Below, piece after piece: positions 43,131 to 51,556 of a stretch of 55,565 nt of DNA (position 1 is the stretch's first letter; each line of letters starts with the position of its first letter). Source of the DNA: an uncultured Granulosicoccaceae bacterium (GTDB taxonomy: Bacteria > Pseudomonadota > Gammaproteobacteria > Granulosicoccales > Granulosicoccaceae); the NCBI GenBank assembly GCA_937922945.1, contig CAKZUP010000080.1, forward strand, positions 1-55,565, given 5' to 3'. Below the pieces are notes generated by a model, which was not told the DNA's origin, ran no database searches, and saw nothing but the letters and a program-made list of their open reading frames with translations. The position numbers and the translations under genes were made by a program.

Positions 43131-43531
43131 CAGCCTTGCTGCCTGAACAGTTGCTGCACACCATCAGCCAATCGATTGGCTATATTGGAAGTGAGCTGAC
43201 TATGAAAACCAAACTCCTGGGCCTTGTAAGTCATGGTTACAATTTCAGATGGTGTAAAGTTATCACCACTTTGCTGTGCGCTTTGGGCATATTCAGCCAA
43301 TTCAGCCGCTTCAATGTTCAACGCGTTGAAGGGCTCCAGAACTGCTTTCGCAATTTCCATTGATTCGCTATCCAGCTGGACCGATTCGGCCCTTGATAAG
43401 CTGGCTTCGAAGTGACTGGCGTCGGATGAAAATGACGGCTTTATAGCCGCATCCACAACTGTGTCACCATGAACACCCTGATCGAAATCGGGCATAGCAC
43501 TCGTTAAGTTCGATAATTCTGCTGGGCTCAT
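43130..43531 (-). CDS. sctI: Type III secretion inner rod protein SctI
   Basis: A 133-residue soluble protein. The C-terminal 45 residues match the SctI/YscI/HrpB pattern: FTPSEIVTMTYKAQEFGFHSQLTSNIANRLADGVQQLFRQQ, an amphipathic helix that builds the inner rod under the needle. The N-terminal half is variable and acidic. It lies directly upstream of sctJ and downstream of the needle candidate, as in Yersinia-type clusters. The start ATG has AAGGAG (from ...CAAGGAGACAG) about seven bases before it. Confidence 0.88.
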   Translation of the reverse strand: MSPAELSNLTSAMPDFDQGVHGDTVVDAAIKPSFSSDASHFEASLSRAESVQLDSESMEIAKAVLEPFNALNIEAAELAEYAQSAQQSGDNFTPSEIVTMTYKAQEFGFHSQLTSNIANRLADGVQQLFRQQG

Positions 43532-43570
43532 TTCTGTCTCCTTGATTAATGTCAGGCACTTTAGTGAGTG

Positions 43571-43870
43571 CTATTGTTTTCTGGCCAATGTATCGAGCGA
43601 CGAACCAACGCTGGTTAGCGCAGTGTGTGAGCTGTTCGATATAAAATTCATGCGTAACGATTCTGCCGTGAGTTCTGTTATCTCAGCCGGGCTATTAAAA
43701 CCATCCGCAACCCTCTCCGACTGCTTAACGATACGATCAGCTTGTTCATCCAGTGCCTCACCCCATGCATCGGCCATAGCTTCAAACCAGTTACCCGGTT
43801 TTTCATTGGTGTTATTTCCACCTGATGTGTTTGAAAAACTAATAAATTGAGGATTAATGTCATTACTCAT
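43571..43870 (-). CDS. Small type III secretion protein, candidate needle subunit (SctF position)
   Basis: A 99-residue protein between sctD and sctI, where sctF is expected. Residues 1-25 are polar and Asn/Gly-rich. The rest is helical: GNWFEAMADAWGEALDEQADRI, then FNSPAEITELTAESL and TALTSVGSSLDTLARKQ. Size, a central NSPAE turn between two helices, and a C-terminal amphipathic helix fit a needle-type subunit, but the classic SctF consensus is not clear, so no symbol is given. The C-terminal 73 residues match the protein at 19150. The ATG at 43870 is preceded by GGAGAATTCC. An upstream in-frame start at 43903 lacks a ribosome site. Confidence 0.65.
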   Translation of the reverse strand: MSNDINPQFISFSNTSGGNNTNEKPGNWFEAMADAWGEALDEQADRIVKQSERVADGFNSPAEITELTAESLRMNFISNSSHTALTSVGSSLDTLARKQ

Positions 43871-43912
43871 TGGAATTCTCCTGTTGGTAGTTAGCTGCGG
43901 CAACTCAATCGC

Positions 43913-45088
43913 TTACATGGCAAGCTCGGTTGTAACGCCGTTTTTACTCAAGACAACCTTGTCTTTAAAAATGGATTCTATGCGGTGACCGGTCGGGAGC
44001 TTGGATCCCAAGAAATAACGAGCTTGATTGGATGCAACAACATAAGAGGGTTCGCCAACCACAAGTAGCTGGATGTCCTGATCAACATCGTTTTGTCTTA
44101 CAGGCTTTGGGATATTGACAGTTTCAGTCACTGGTTTGGTGTTCACCACACTCAGCTCCTCTAAACCATGCACATCGGATTTTGCTGAATTTTCGGCCCG
44201 GGCAAGCGCGGCCAAGTCTGCTGTTTGCGTTCTTACCACCAGCTTCCCAGGTTTCAACGTACTGATTTCAGCCTGCAATCCATGGATACGAAACACATCT
44301 TTTACCGAGGCTTCGATATCGGCCACCACATTGGTTTTAACGATCACCTCTTCACTTCTCTGCAGCAGCGCCTGATTCAATTTGCGCTCCTCTTCTCGTG
44401 AAGATAGCCAGCCCTTCACCATATAAGCACCCTCATCGGTAGGCATAACGCTGACATCGCCGACAACATTCGCTTGAACATGTTCTTCCAGGGTCACAAT
44501 ATTTTTAGCCATAGCCAATGTTTTTGGCGCGGTTTGCAAGGCAGCAACACCAGAACCGACCAATCCGATACCCACGATAAGCATCAGGAACTTAGGCCTT
44601 AGCAGGCGGCTCATCATTCGCGGGTCGACAATGACATCACCTGCACCATCGGCCCCTGCATAACCCTGTTCATTCATCGTGTGTTGTGTGTCTTGATCGT
44701 TCGCACGCACTAAACTATCGCTGTTAACAGTGGCGCCGGTTTTATCGCCTTTCGATGTAAGGCTCTGAGTGTCTACATAGACGCTTTCAACACACACCAG
44801 ATTCTCGCCTATGCGAATAGGAACGCTTAAAGGCAATTTGTATTTTGCCCCCGGCTTCATTGGTTTGTTATCAAGTACAGCTTCACCACTGATTAAAGTG
44901 GCTGACATACTCAGTTTTCCGGCTAATATTTCAATCTGATGCGAGGTCTCGCTCATATCGTGCAGATACATGTCACAGTCGAATGAGTTGCCAACAGAGT
45001 TCGCGCGTGCCATTTGTAAAGGCTGACGACTCCCTTCTTGCATGCCTTCCAGTACGCACAGTTCATATTTGTGCTGCTTCATATCCAT
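43913..45088 (-). CDS. sctD: Type III secretion inner-membrane ring protein SctD
   Basis: A 391-residue single-pass protein. The cytoplasmic N-terminal 105 residues form an FHA-like domain (LCVLEGMQEGSRQPL, NSFDCDMYLHDMSETSHQIEI, PIRIGENLVCVES). A transmembrane helix is at about 166-185 (LMLIVGIGLVGSGVAAL). The periplasmic part contains ring-building and BON-like modules (VVGDVSVMPTDEGAYMVKGWLSSREEERKLNQALLQ). It pairs with SctJ to form the inner rings and contacts SctC above. ATG at 45088 is the likely start. A GTG at 45097 is possible. Confidence 0.9.
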   Translation of the reverse strand: MDMKQHKYELCVLEGMQEGSRQPLQMARANSVGNSFDCDMYLHDMSETSHQIEILAGKLSMSATLISGEAVLDNKPMKPGAKYKLPLSVPIRIGENLVCVESVYVDTQSLTSKGDKTGATVNSDSLVRANDQDTQHTMNEQGYAGADGAGDVIVDPRMMSRLLRPKFLMLIVGIGLVGSGVAALQTAPKTLAMAKNIVTLEEHVQANVVGDVSVMPTDEGAYMVKGWLSSREEERKLNQALLQRSEEVIVKTNVVADIEASVKDVFRIHGLQAEISTLKPGKLVVRTQTADLAALARAENSAKSDVHGLEELSVVNTKPVTETVNIPKPVRQNDVDQDIQLLVVGEPSYVVASNQARYFLGSKLPTGHRIESIFKDKVVLSKNGVTTELAM

Positions 45089-45151
45089 AACATTCACACT
45101 CGACAGGATTTATTTTCAGTTTGGCGATCAATTGCATGCATAAGGGGACGA

Positions 45152-47125
45152 CTACCGAGGTACCGTTTGCCAACCAGCATGCTCCTCTTCTATGTTCCTT
45201 ACGCGCCACTGGCCCTCAGGACTATTTGAAACGGTTGTTACAACCGCCAATGGCTTAACAGTGGAAGGAATAACCAGCAACTCATTAATGGAGGTTGGTT
45301 CAGCGTTTTCAGTGACTGCACCTTCGGCCAAAACGGTTTTCTTCATAGTGTCTATCGGTTTCTTAAACGCAGATGGGCCCTTTATCGACTTCGTTGCTCG
45401 GTCTGCTTTAAGCTGTATCTGATCGCTGGCTCGCTCGCTGCGCTGATCGGAACTAGACACGATGTCTTCCATTCTTCCGCGCAACACTGGCGCATCAGGG
45501 TTTGTGTGGGTGTTGTCACCCACTATGCGTGGCGTTATCAGGAAAAGACGTTCGGTGGTGGTCACTCGTTGCCCCTTAGACTGAAACAACCGCCCGAGAG
45601 CTGGAATGTCGCCTAAAACAGGCACTTTGGTGGTGTTATCAGCGGTGGTTTCCCGAATCAAGCCACCGATAAGAAGGCTTTGGCCTTGCTTGATCATGGC
45701 GTTAGTACCCACAACCGAACGTTCTATTTCAGGAATATTATCCACTTGCGCACCTGAAGCTTGCCCATCTTCAATAGCAATCATTAGATTGATGCCGTCG
45801 CGGGCACCATCTTCAAACACACGTGGCGTTACTCGCAGCACGGTACCAAATGATTTCTCTTCCAGACTCACGGCCTCATTACCTTCAAGTCGCACAAAGA
45901 ACTCGGTCGTGGCACCGAGAATGGCCTCAACATTCGAATTGGTTATTACATGAGGCTTGGATACAAATTTTGCAGCGCCCACGTTCTCAAGCGCTCGCAT
46001 GCGAGCAATAAACTGAGTTCGATCACCCATAACAACCGACAGAATCCCACCTTCTCCTGAAGGGGTAATCTGCTGACCGGGCTGCAGTCGTAAATCTTGC
46101 GCAGACCCATTGCCAAGTAGAAATTCATTGTCGCCATTCAGCGCACGCCAATTAATGCCCAACTCTCGCTGGCGCGAATTATTAATGTCGATAATCGTTG
46201 CTTCGATCTCCACCATTTGAGGCTGCTGATCCATTGCCGTAATCATGGATTGATAAATCGCCATGCGCTGGGCTGTGTCTTCAATCCATACAGAGTTGGT
46301 TTGAGGATGTGCCATGATTCGCGCCAGAAAGCGGTTGCCATTGTTACGGCGACGATGCGTTTTGTTCTGCTTGTTTGCCTCGATTTCGTCCCCATTAGCA
46401 GTATCGATTGCCGTTGAGTCTGCAATCACAACTGCTGTGGGTAGCTCATTTCTATCGATAAACTGGCCAAGCATGGTTGCCACACCAGGGATGGTGACCT
46501 TATGACCCGATATCGTTTGGGATTTATCGATAACGGATGCGTATTTCAGCTTAAATTCTTTAACGATCAGCTCATCTGCATCCGCTTTCTTCGTAACTTT
46601 CGCTGCGCTTTTCGCCTGCGGTGTAATCGCCGTTTTCACTTTCAGCTTAAGGGCGAGCTCTTCCACTTTCCGGACAAATCGCTGATTGCCAACCACCTCA
46701 ACACCCGCACTATCCACAAAATACAGTGCATTACGCGAATCGGTTAAGTTCATCTGGCTCACTGCTCGAATTAACGCTTTTGCCTTACTGTTGCTCATTG
46801 ACAACAAGCGCTCATCGATATCATCGGTGTGGTACACATAGGCTACTGAGCGATTAAAATACACATGCACATTAAAGGCAGTTGAAAACTTGTTGAAAAC
46901 ATCTTTAGCACTCCCTTCAAATATGCCATGCACAACGCCTTCTATCTCTCCATCTACTTTTACCGGAACGCCTATTTGACCAAACAGTGAATGCACAAAT
47001 TCATTCGGTGTTTCGCCCTTTGCATTCAGATAAACGGGCTGCTCGAATCCTGGAATCTGCGCAAATAACTGCATGGACAGCAACAACATGAAAATTACCG
47101 TAAGCGTTCTTATTGTTTTCAACAT
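45152..47125 (-). CDS. sctC: Type III secretion outer-membrane secretin SctC
   Basis: A 657-residue secretin. A signal peptide (MLKTIRTLTVIFMLLLSMQLFAQ) is followed by N0/N1-type domains, an N3 domain (IMAHPQTNSVWIEDTAQRMAIYQSMITAMD) and the conserved secretin core (QMVEIEATIIDINNSRQRELGINW, then GQSLLIGGLIRETTADNTTKVPVLGDIPALGRLFQS). About 120 residues follow the core, as in YscC-like secretins that use a pilotin, although the proposed pilotin is not recognised. I chose the ATG at 47125 with GGGA six bases before it. ATG 47131 is too close to that site. It directly follows sctV. Confidence 0.95.
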   Translation of the reverse strand: MLKTIRTLTVIFMLLLSMQLFAQIPGFEQPVYLNAKGETPNEFVHSLFGQIGVPVKVDGEIEGVVHGIFEGSAKDVFNKFSTAFNVHVYFNRSVAYVYHTDDIDERLLSMSNSKAKALIRAVSQMNLTDSRNALYFVDSAGVEVVGNQRFVRKVEELALKLKVKTAITPQAKSAAKVTKKADADELIVKEFKLKYASVIDKSQTISGHKVTIPGVATMLGQFIDRNELPTAVVIADSTAIDTANGDEIEANKQNKTHRRRNNGNRFLARIMAHPQTNSVWIEDTAQRMAIYQSMITAMDQQPQMVEIEATIIDINNSRQRELGINWRALNGDNEFLLGNGSAQDLRLQPGQQITPSGEGGILSVVMGDRTQFIARMRALENVGAAKFVSKPHVITNSNVEAILGATTEFFVRLEGNEAVSLEEKSFGTVLRVTPRVFEDGARDGINLMIAIEDGQASGAQVDNIPEIERSVVGTNAMIKQGQSLLIGGLIRETTADNTTKVPVLGDIPALGRLFQSKGQRVTTTERLFLITPRIVGDNTHTNPDAPVLRGRMEDIVSSSDQRSERASDQIQLKADRATKSIKGPSAFKKPIDTMKKTVLAEGAVTENAEPTSINELLVIPSTVKPLAVVTTVSNSPEGQWRVRNIEEEHAGWQTVPR

Positions 47126-47137
47126 AATCATTCCCGT

Positions 47138-49114
47138 TTAAGATCCGACGCTGCGCACAGCGGGTGCTTGATCCAGATCGATTCGTTCGAGCAATTGCAG
47201 TTCAACCGATGGCACGAGTTCAGCGAAGGAGAGCACCGGAATACGAACATTGGTGTCTTTCAATAGCTCGCTACAAGCCCGCCGAATAGGCGATGATGCT
47301 ATTAACACTCGTGGCGAGTGATGCTCTACAGCCTGCAGTAGCTTGGTTTTAATTTGCTCCCCAATCATGGGGTCAAGTACCAATTGATGCGTACCAGGAC
47401 GTTTTCGTAGAGCGGATTCAAGATACTCTTCCAGCTTTGGAGAGAAACTTAGCGACGGAAGGATACCGTCAGCTGCATAACGATGGCTTGTATCGCGCGC
47501 TAACGCGATGCGAGCTATTTCCGTCATGTTATTTGTGTCTTTGCCTTTATCGTCTACGTTGATCAATGCTTCCAGAATGGCACGCATGTTCCTGATGGAG
47601 ACATCTTCCTCCACCAAGTTTCGAAACACCGTTGCTAGCGACTGTGTAGGGATTGACTTGGTTGCCTCTTGAACAATATACGGAAACTTTTCAGCTGTAG
47701 AGGCCATTAACTCGATAACTTCCTGCATACCAACGAACAAGTAGCCATGCGCCTTCAACGCCTGGATCAGTTCATCTGCAAGCTCATCAACAGGATTGTT
47801 TACATTCAGCTGGCCACCAGCGATGGGGACCTCGTACGCGTACAAAACCCAATTGTTCTCGTTAGCTCCCCAACCAAAGCTTAACTTGGGCAACCGTATT
47901 CCAATGCGAGCCTGATAGTCAGAGAACACTGTCGAGCACATCTGCTTCACCAATTGATCTTGCCCACCCCCAGACAAACTAGTCGGTAGCTCTAGCGTCA
48001 ATGCAACGGTATGCTCCACCTCACCTGACTCATCACCTTCAACAATATTCGATTGCTCCTCGCGCTTCTTACCAATAATGCTATCGAATGTGGGTTGAGT
48101 GACTTTTTCAACGCGACGCTTCAAGTTGGGCACAAGCCAAGCCCCCGAACCACTTAAACCAAGGCCCAATAGAAAAAAGGTTATTGATGGAAAACCTGGA
48201 ACCAGGGCGAAGAGCATACTGATGACTCCCGCCACGATTAATACGCGCGGAATCGCTGTGAATTGCTTGTGCATAGACACGCCAAGGTTATCCACTGCGC
48301 CTTCGGCGGATACTCGGGTAACGATTAATCCGGCAGAAATCGCACCGAATAACGCCGGTATTTGGGCAACCATGCCATCGCCAATGGTTAATATGGAGTA
48401 GCGTGCCATCGCATCTCCGGCACTCATGCCAAGCTGCGATACACCAATTGTCAATCCACCGATTAAATTAACCAGAATAATAATGATGCCGGCAATGGCA
48501 TCGCCTTTTACAAATTTCATTGCACCATCCATGCTGCCGTGCAATTGGCTCTCCAGTGCAACCTCTTCTCGTTTACGCTTGGCTTCCACTTTGTCGATAA
48601 GCCCAGAGCGAAGATCGGAGTCGATCGACATCTGTTTGCCAGGCATAGCATCGAGTGTGAATCGAGCGCCAACCTCTGCAACGCGTTCGGCGCCTTTGGC
48701 GATCACTAAAAACTGCACAATTGTGATGATAAGAAAAACCACCATGCCCACGACAATGTTGCCACCGGCAACCAACTGACCGAACGTGTTAATAATGTTT
48801 CCCGCGTCACCGTTAAGCAGAATCATTCGTGTAGTAGCGATAGATAAGGCCAGTCTGAACAGGGTGGAAATAAGTAACACGCCAGGAAACACAGAAAACT
48901 GCAAAGGCGATGTGACGTATATACCCATCAGTACCAGCATCACGCCCAGTGCGATATTGATCGCAAGCAATGTATCGAGCAAAAACAGGGGCATGGGCAA
49001 AATCATCAGAGCAACAATGGCGGCCAGTAGTGCAGCCAGCATAAGGTCACTGGTATTACCCATTTTTTTGCGACCTGCTGCTGGCCTTGCCCATGTGCTT
49101 GATGACTTTGTCAT
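47138..49114 (-). CDS. sctV: Type III secretion export apparatus protein SctV
   Basis: A 658-residue export-gate protein of the SctV/FlhA/LcrD family. The N-terminal half has about eight helices and the family signature LISTLFRLALSIATTRMIL, then GNIVVGMVVFLIITIVQFLVIAKGAERVAEVGARFTLDAMPGKQMSIDSDLRSG (the FHIPEP region). The C-terminal cytoplasmic domain forms the nonameric ring that receives substrates. The start is uncertain: I chose ATG 49114, with AGG ten bases upstream. ATG 49063 gives a shorter form starting at MGNTSDLMLAALLAA. ATG 49198 gives a long form with no ribosome site and would place an inverted repeat across the start codon. Confidence 0.95.
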   Translation of the reverse strand: MTKSSSTWARPAAGRKKMGNTSDLMLAALLAAIVALMILPMPLFLLDTLLAINIALGVMLVLMGIYVTSPLQFSVFPGVLLISTLFRLALSIATTRMILLNGDAGNIINTFGQLVAGGNIVVGMVVFLIITIVQFLVIAKGAERVAEVGARFTLDAMPGKQMSIDSDLRSGLIDKVEAKRKREEVALESQLHGSMDGAMKFVKGDAIAGIIIILVNLIGGLTIGVSQLGMSAGDAMARYSILTIGDGMVAQIPALFGAISAGLIVTRVSAEGAVDNLGVSMHKQFTAIPRVLIVAGVISMLFALVPGFPSITFFLLGLGLSGSGAWLVPNLKRRVEKVTQPTFDSIIGKKREEQSNIVEGDESGEVEHTVALTLELPTSLSGGGQDQLVKQMCSTVFSDYQARIGIRLPKLSFGWGANENNWVLYAYEVPIAGGQLNVNNPVDELADELIQALKAHGYLFVGMQEVIELMASTAEKFPYIVQEATKSIPTQSLATVFRNLVEEDVSIRNMRAILEALINVDDKGKDTNNMTEIARIALARDTSHRYAADGILPSLSFSPKLEEYLESALRKRPGTHQLVLDPMIGEQIKTKLLQAVEHHSPRVLIASSPIRRACSELLKDTNVRIPVLSFAELVPSVELQLLERIDLDQAPAVRSVGS

Positions 49115-49197
49115 GCGAAATAAACCTGTATTGCCTGAAAAAGCTCTCAACCGTTTGCGGTTATTAAGCTTGCTTCTGGGTTGTAACGTGACGAACA

Positions 49198-49288
49198 TTA
49201 AAAAGTTTGCGCACGACTCAATAACGACTCAGATTGCTGGTATTAACGTTGAAAAGTGGGAATAGTTTGTGGCACTAAAACTTTTTAA
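49198..49288. promoter_or_regulatory. sctV/sctU divergent promoter region with inverted and direct repeats
   Basis: TTAAAAAGTTT at 49198-49208 is exactly inverted by AAACTTTTTAA at 49278-49288. Between them ACGACTCA occurs twice, at 49213-49220 and 49224-49231, starting 11 bases apart, about one helical turn. This is the only sizeable non-coding stretch between the two divergent halves of the secretion cluster and must hold both promoters. I see no convincing -24/-12 or HrpL box. Confidence 0.5.
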
Positions 49289-49341
49289 GGTTTCAAGCGT
49301 TAATCAGCCTGAGAATCAATGAAAGTGGGGCCTAGCAGGCT

Positions 49342-50502
49342 ATGTCGGAGCAGAATTCGGGGTCAAAAACAGAAAAACCCACGCCCAAAAAGATTCGCGA
49401 TGCAAGAAAAAAAGGTGATATAGCGAAAAGTCGGGATGTAACCAATACCCTGCTACTGCTTATGGGCGTGGGTCTATTCTGGCAGCTCGGGCCTGTACTG
49501 GGTAATCGATTGCAAGGATTTACGGCGTTAGTGTTGGAACAATCTCCAACTGCACTTCATGATAATTTAAGCGGCATTATCAATGAGGCAACCTTTCTGC
49601 TGATAAGTGTTGTCGCCGCTGTGGTATTGCCAATAGTCATATTTGGAATACTCTGTGAGTTTCTGCAAACAGGCGCAATGTTCGCACTTGAGAAAGTGCA
49701 ACCCAAACTATCAAACCTTGATCCCGTGTCGGGGCTTAAACGCATGTTTTCAACCGATAGCTTCGTCGAGCTAGTCAAATCTATCGTCAAAATTACCATC
49801 ATTGTGGTTATAGCGACAGTCACTGCAATGCACTTTCTGCCAGAAGCCATGAAGCTTCCGCACAGCAAACCTGAAACCGTTGGGCTGTTGCTACGTTCTC
49901 AGACTGTGATGTTATTAAGTTGGGCCATGATTATTTTTGTCTCCATAGCATTACTGGATCTGGCTTATCAAAAATACTCTCATACAAAGAAAATGATGAT
50001 GAGCTTTCAGGATATAAAGCAAGAACATAAAAGCACTGAAGGCGACCCTCAGGTTAAAGGGCAACGACAAAGACTAGCCAGAGAATGGGCGCAAGAAGGG
50101 GCAACCCGCAAAGCGAAAGAGGCCAGCGTCTTGGTGGTCAATCCAACTCATGTGGCCATTGCCCTTAAATACAATAAAGAAACAGCACCCGTGCCAGTTG
50201 TAACAGCGCGTGGAACCGACGACACAGCGATGGCCATGAGGCGCGCTGCTCAGCAAGCAGGCGTGCCGGTATTACGCAACATAACACTGGCGAGAACACT
50301 ATTGGCGCAGACCAACAACGGTGATTTTATACCAAGGGAACTATTCGATATTGTCGCCCAAGTCATTATCTGGGCAGATGCCGTTGATAAGACCTTATCG
50401 GGAAACTTCCCAGACAACAAAAAGCAGAGCATGCCAACCGCGCCGGGTGAAGACCTGTCACTTTATGACGCAAGCATTGCACCGAGAGACAATAAACAAT
50501 GA
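49342..50502 (+). CDS. sctU: Type III secretion export apparatus switch protein SctU
   Basis: A 386-residue protein of the SctU/FlhB/YscU family. The N-terminus is EKPTPKKIRDARKKGDIAKSRDV, followed by four transmembrane helices (about 33-52, 84-105, 145-165, 187-207). The cytoplasmic domain contains the self-cleaving motif NPTH at residues 267-270, which triggers the switch from early to late substrates. The tail beyond 350 is low-complexity. It is divergent from sctV and followed after nine bases by a FliO-like gene. Confidence 0.97.
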   Translation: MSEQNSGSKTEKPTPKKIRDARKKGDIAKSRDVTNTLLLLMGVGLFWQLGPVLGNRLQGFTALVLEQSPTALHDNLSGIINEATFLLISVVAAVVLPIVIFGILCEFLQTGAMFALEKVQPKLSNLDPVSGLKRMFSTDSFVELVKSIVKITIIVVIATVTAMHFLPEAMKLPHSKPETVGLLLRSQTVMLLSWAMIIFVSIALLDLAYQKYSHTKKMMMSFQDIKQEHKSTEGDPQVKGQRQRLAREWAQEGATRKAKEASVLVVNPTHVAIALKYNKETAPVPVVTARGTDDTAMAMRRAAQQAGVPVLRNITLARTLLAQTNNGDFIPRELFDIVAQVIIWADAVDKTLSGNFPDNKKQSMPTAPGEDLSLYDASIAPRDNKQ

Positions 50503-50511
50503 GAAAAAACA

Positions 50512-50898
50512 ATGATTAATTTTGCTGCAAGTGCGTTAGCGTTACTACTGGTTTTAGTTTTGGCCTACTATGTTATAAAAGCCGGTGCGAAATTCAATGG
50601 TATGAAGCAGCGCGGGAACGGAATTCAGGTGCTGGAGAGTACAGCCATTGGCTCCAGAGAACGACTGGTGTTAGTCAGTTATAATAATCAGCGTTACTTA
50701 CTGGGTGTTACCGGGCAGAGCGTCAGCCTTGTGGACAAACATGATAATGCCCCGGAGAATACGCTGGCAAATGAACAACCACGTGTCTTATCGAAACAAA
50801 TGGCCAACCCAATGACCAACAAGCTGGCTAACGAAACGACCAACGACATACAAAAACGCTTCGGGTTAACACAATTGCAAACCATACTAAGCAGGTAA
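50512..50898 (+). CDS. FliO-like small membrane protein
   Basis: A 128-residue protein with one N-terminal transmembrane helix (about 5-24, AASALALLLVLVLAYYVIKAG). It is followed by a small domain matching FliO: GIQVLESTAIGSRERLVLVSYNNQRYLLGVTGQSVSLV, closely parallel to the FliO pattern with LG.RERVVVV......L.LGVT. The C-terminal 45 residues are low-complexity and Asn-rich with MAN.MTNKLANETTN repeats. FliO helps assemble the FliP pore in flagella, and standard non-flagellar type III systems are thought to lack it. It follows sctU after nine bases, so it is probably co-transcribed and could help SctR assemble. Confidence 0.75.
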   Translation: MINFAASALALLLVLVLAYYVIKAGAKFNGMKQRGNGIQVLESTAIGSRERLVLVSYNNQRYLLGVTGQSVSLVDKHDNAPENTLANEQPRVLSKQMANPMTNKLANETTNDIQKRFGLTQLQTILSR

Positions 50899-50923
50899 AG
50901 ATTAACATGGTTAAGTTGAAACA

Positions 50924-51490
50924 ATGAGCCACGCAGACAGACCGGATCCGAATTCCGTTTTACTCAATAGCGGCAAACCTGCCGCAACCGCAGAGCAACT
51001 CATAGCGGCACTGGACGAACTTGGCGTCGAGCACACGACGATAACCCACGAGCCGCTCTACACGGTTGAGCAATCCAAGGCACTGCAATCCCAAAACGCC
51101 CACTTTGATTTGCCAGGCGCTCGCACAAAAAACCTGTTTTTGCGCAATAAAAAGGGTCGAATGTTTCTACTGGTTGTGGAACAGGATCACATGGTTGATC
51201 TACGTGGGTTGCGTGACAAACTGCAAATGCCTGGTGGTCAGTTTGCATTTGCCAGTACTGAACGTTTGGGGAAGTTCTTGGGTGTGGTACCCGGTTCTGT
51301 TTCGCCACTGGCGCTTTATAACGACCACGAAGGTAAAGTTCAGGCATTCATTCAAGACACCCTACTCGCTCAGGAATGGATTTATTTGCACCCGTGCCGC
51401 AACACGCACAGTACTCGTCTTCGCACTATCGACTTGCTGCGCGTACTGGATGCCTGGCAGCACCCAGTGACACCATTGAATTTTGAATGA
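50924..51490 (+). CDS. proX: YbaK/ProX-type aminoacyl-tRNA deacylase
   Basis: A 188-residue stand-alone editing enzyme of the ProX/PrdX (ProXp-ala) type, which hydrolyses mischarged Ala-tRNAPro. Landmarks are HEPLYTVEQS, PGARTKNLFLRNKKGRMFLLVV with the catalytic Lys in KNLFL, and the C-terminal IYLHPCRNTHSTRL (HP..N). It is 25 bases after the FliO-like gene on the same strand and may be read through from it, but the functions are unrelated. Confidence 0.88.
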   Translation: MSHADRPDPNSVLLNSGKPAATAEQLIAALDELGVEHTTITHEPLYTVEQSKALQSQNAHFDLPGARTKNLFLRNKKGRMFLLVVEQDHMVDLRGLRDKLQMPGGQFAFASTERLGKFLGVVPGSVSPLALYNDHEGKVQAFIQDTLLAQEWIYLHPCRNTHSTRLRTIDLLRVLDAWQHPVTPLNFE

Positions 51491-51556
51491 ACGAGTTGAC
51501 CGAAAGTCACGGCTAAGCATACTGACCAGATAGGAGCTTAACCTTGGCAAAATAAA

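Noticed and set aside
49271..49287. TGGCAC resembling a sigma-54 -24 element before sctU
   Set aside because: The -12 part is CTTTT in place of TTGCA/T, so the GG-N10-GC rule is not met.
34552..50898. Flagellar export cluster
   Set aside because: A secretin, an SctJ lipoprotein with a C-terminal helix and an SctD FHA protein are present, and no flagellin, hook, rod, MotAB or basal-body genes are seen. Only the FliO-like gene hints at flagella.
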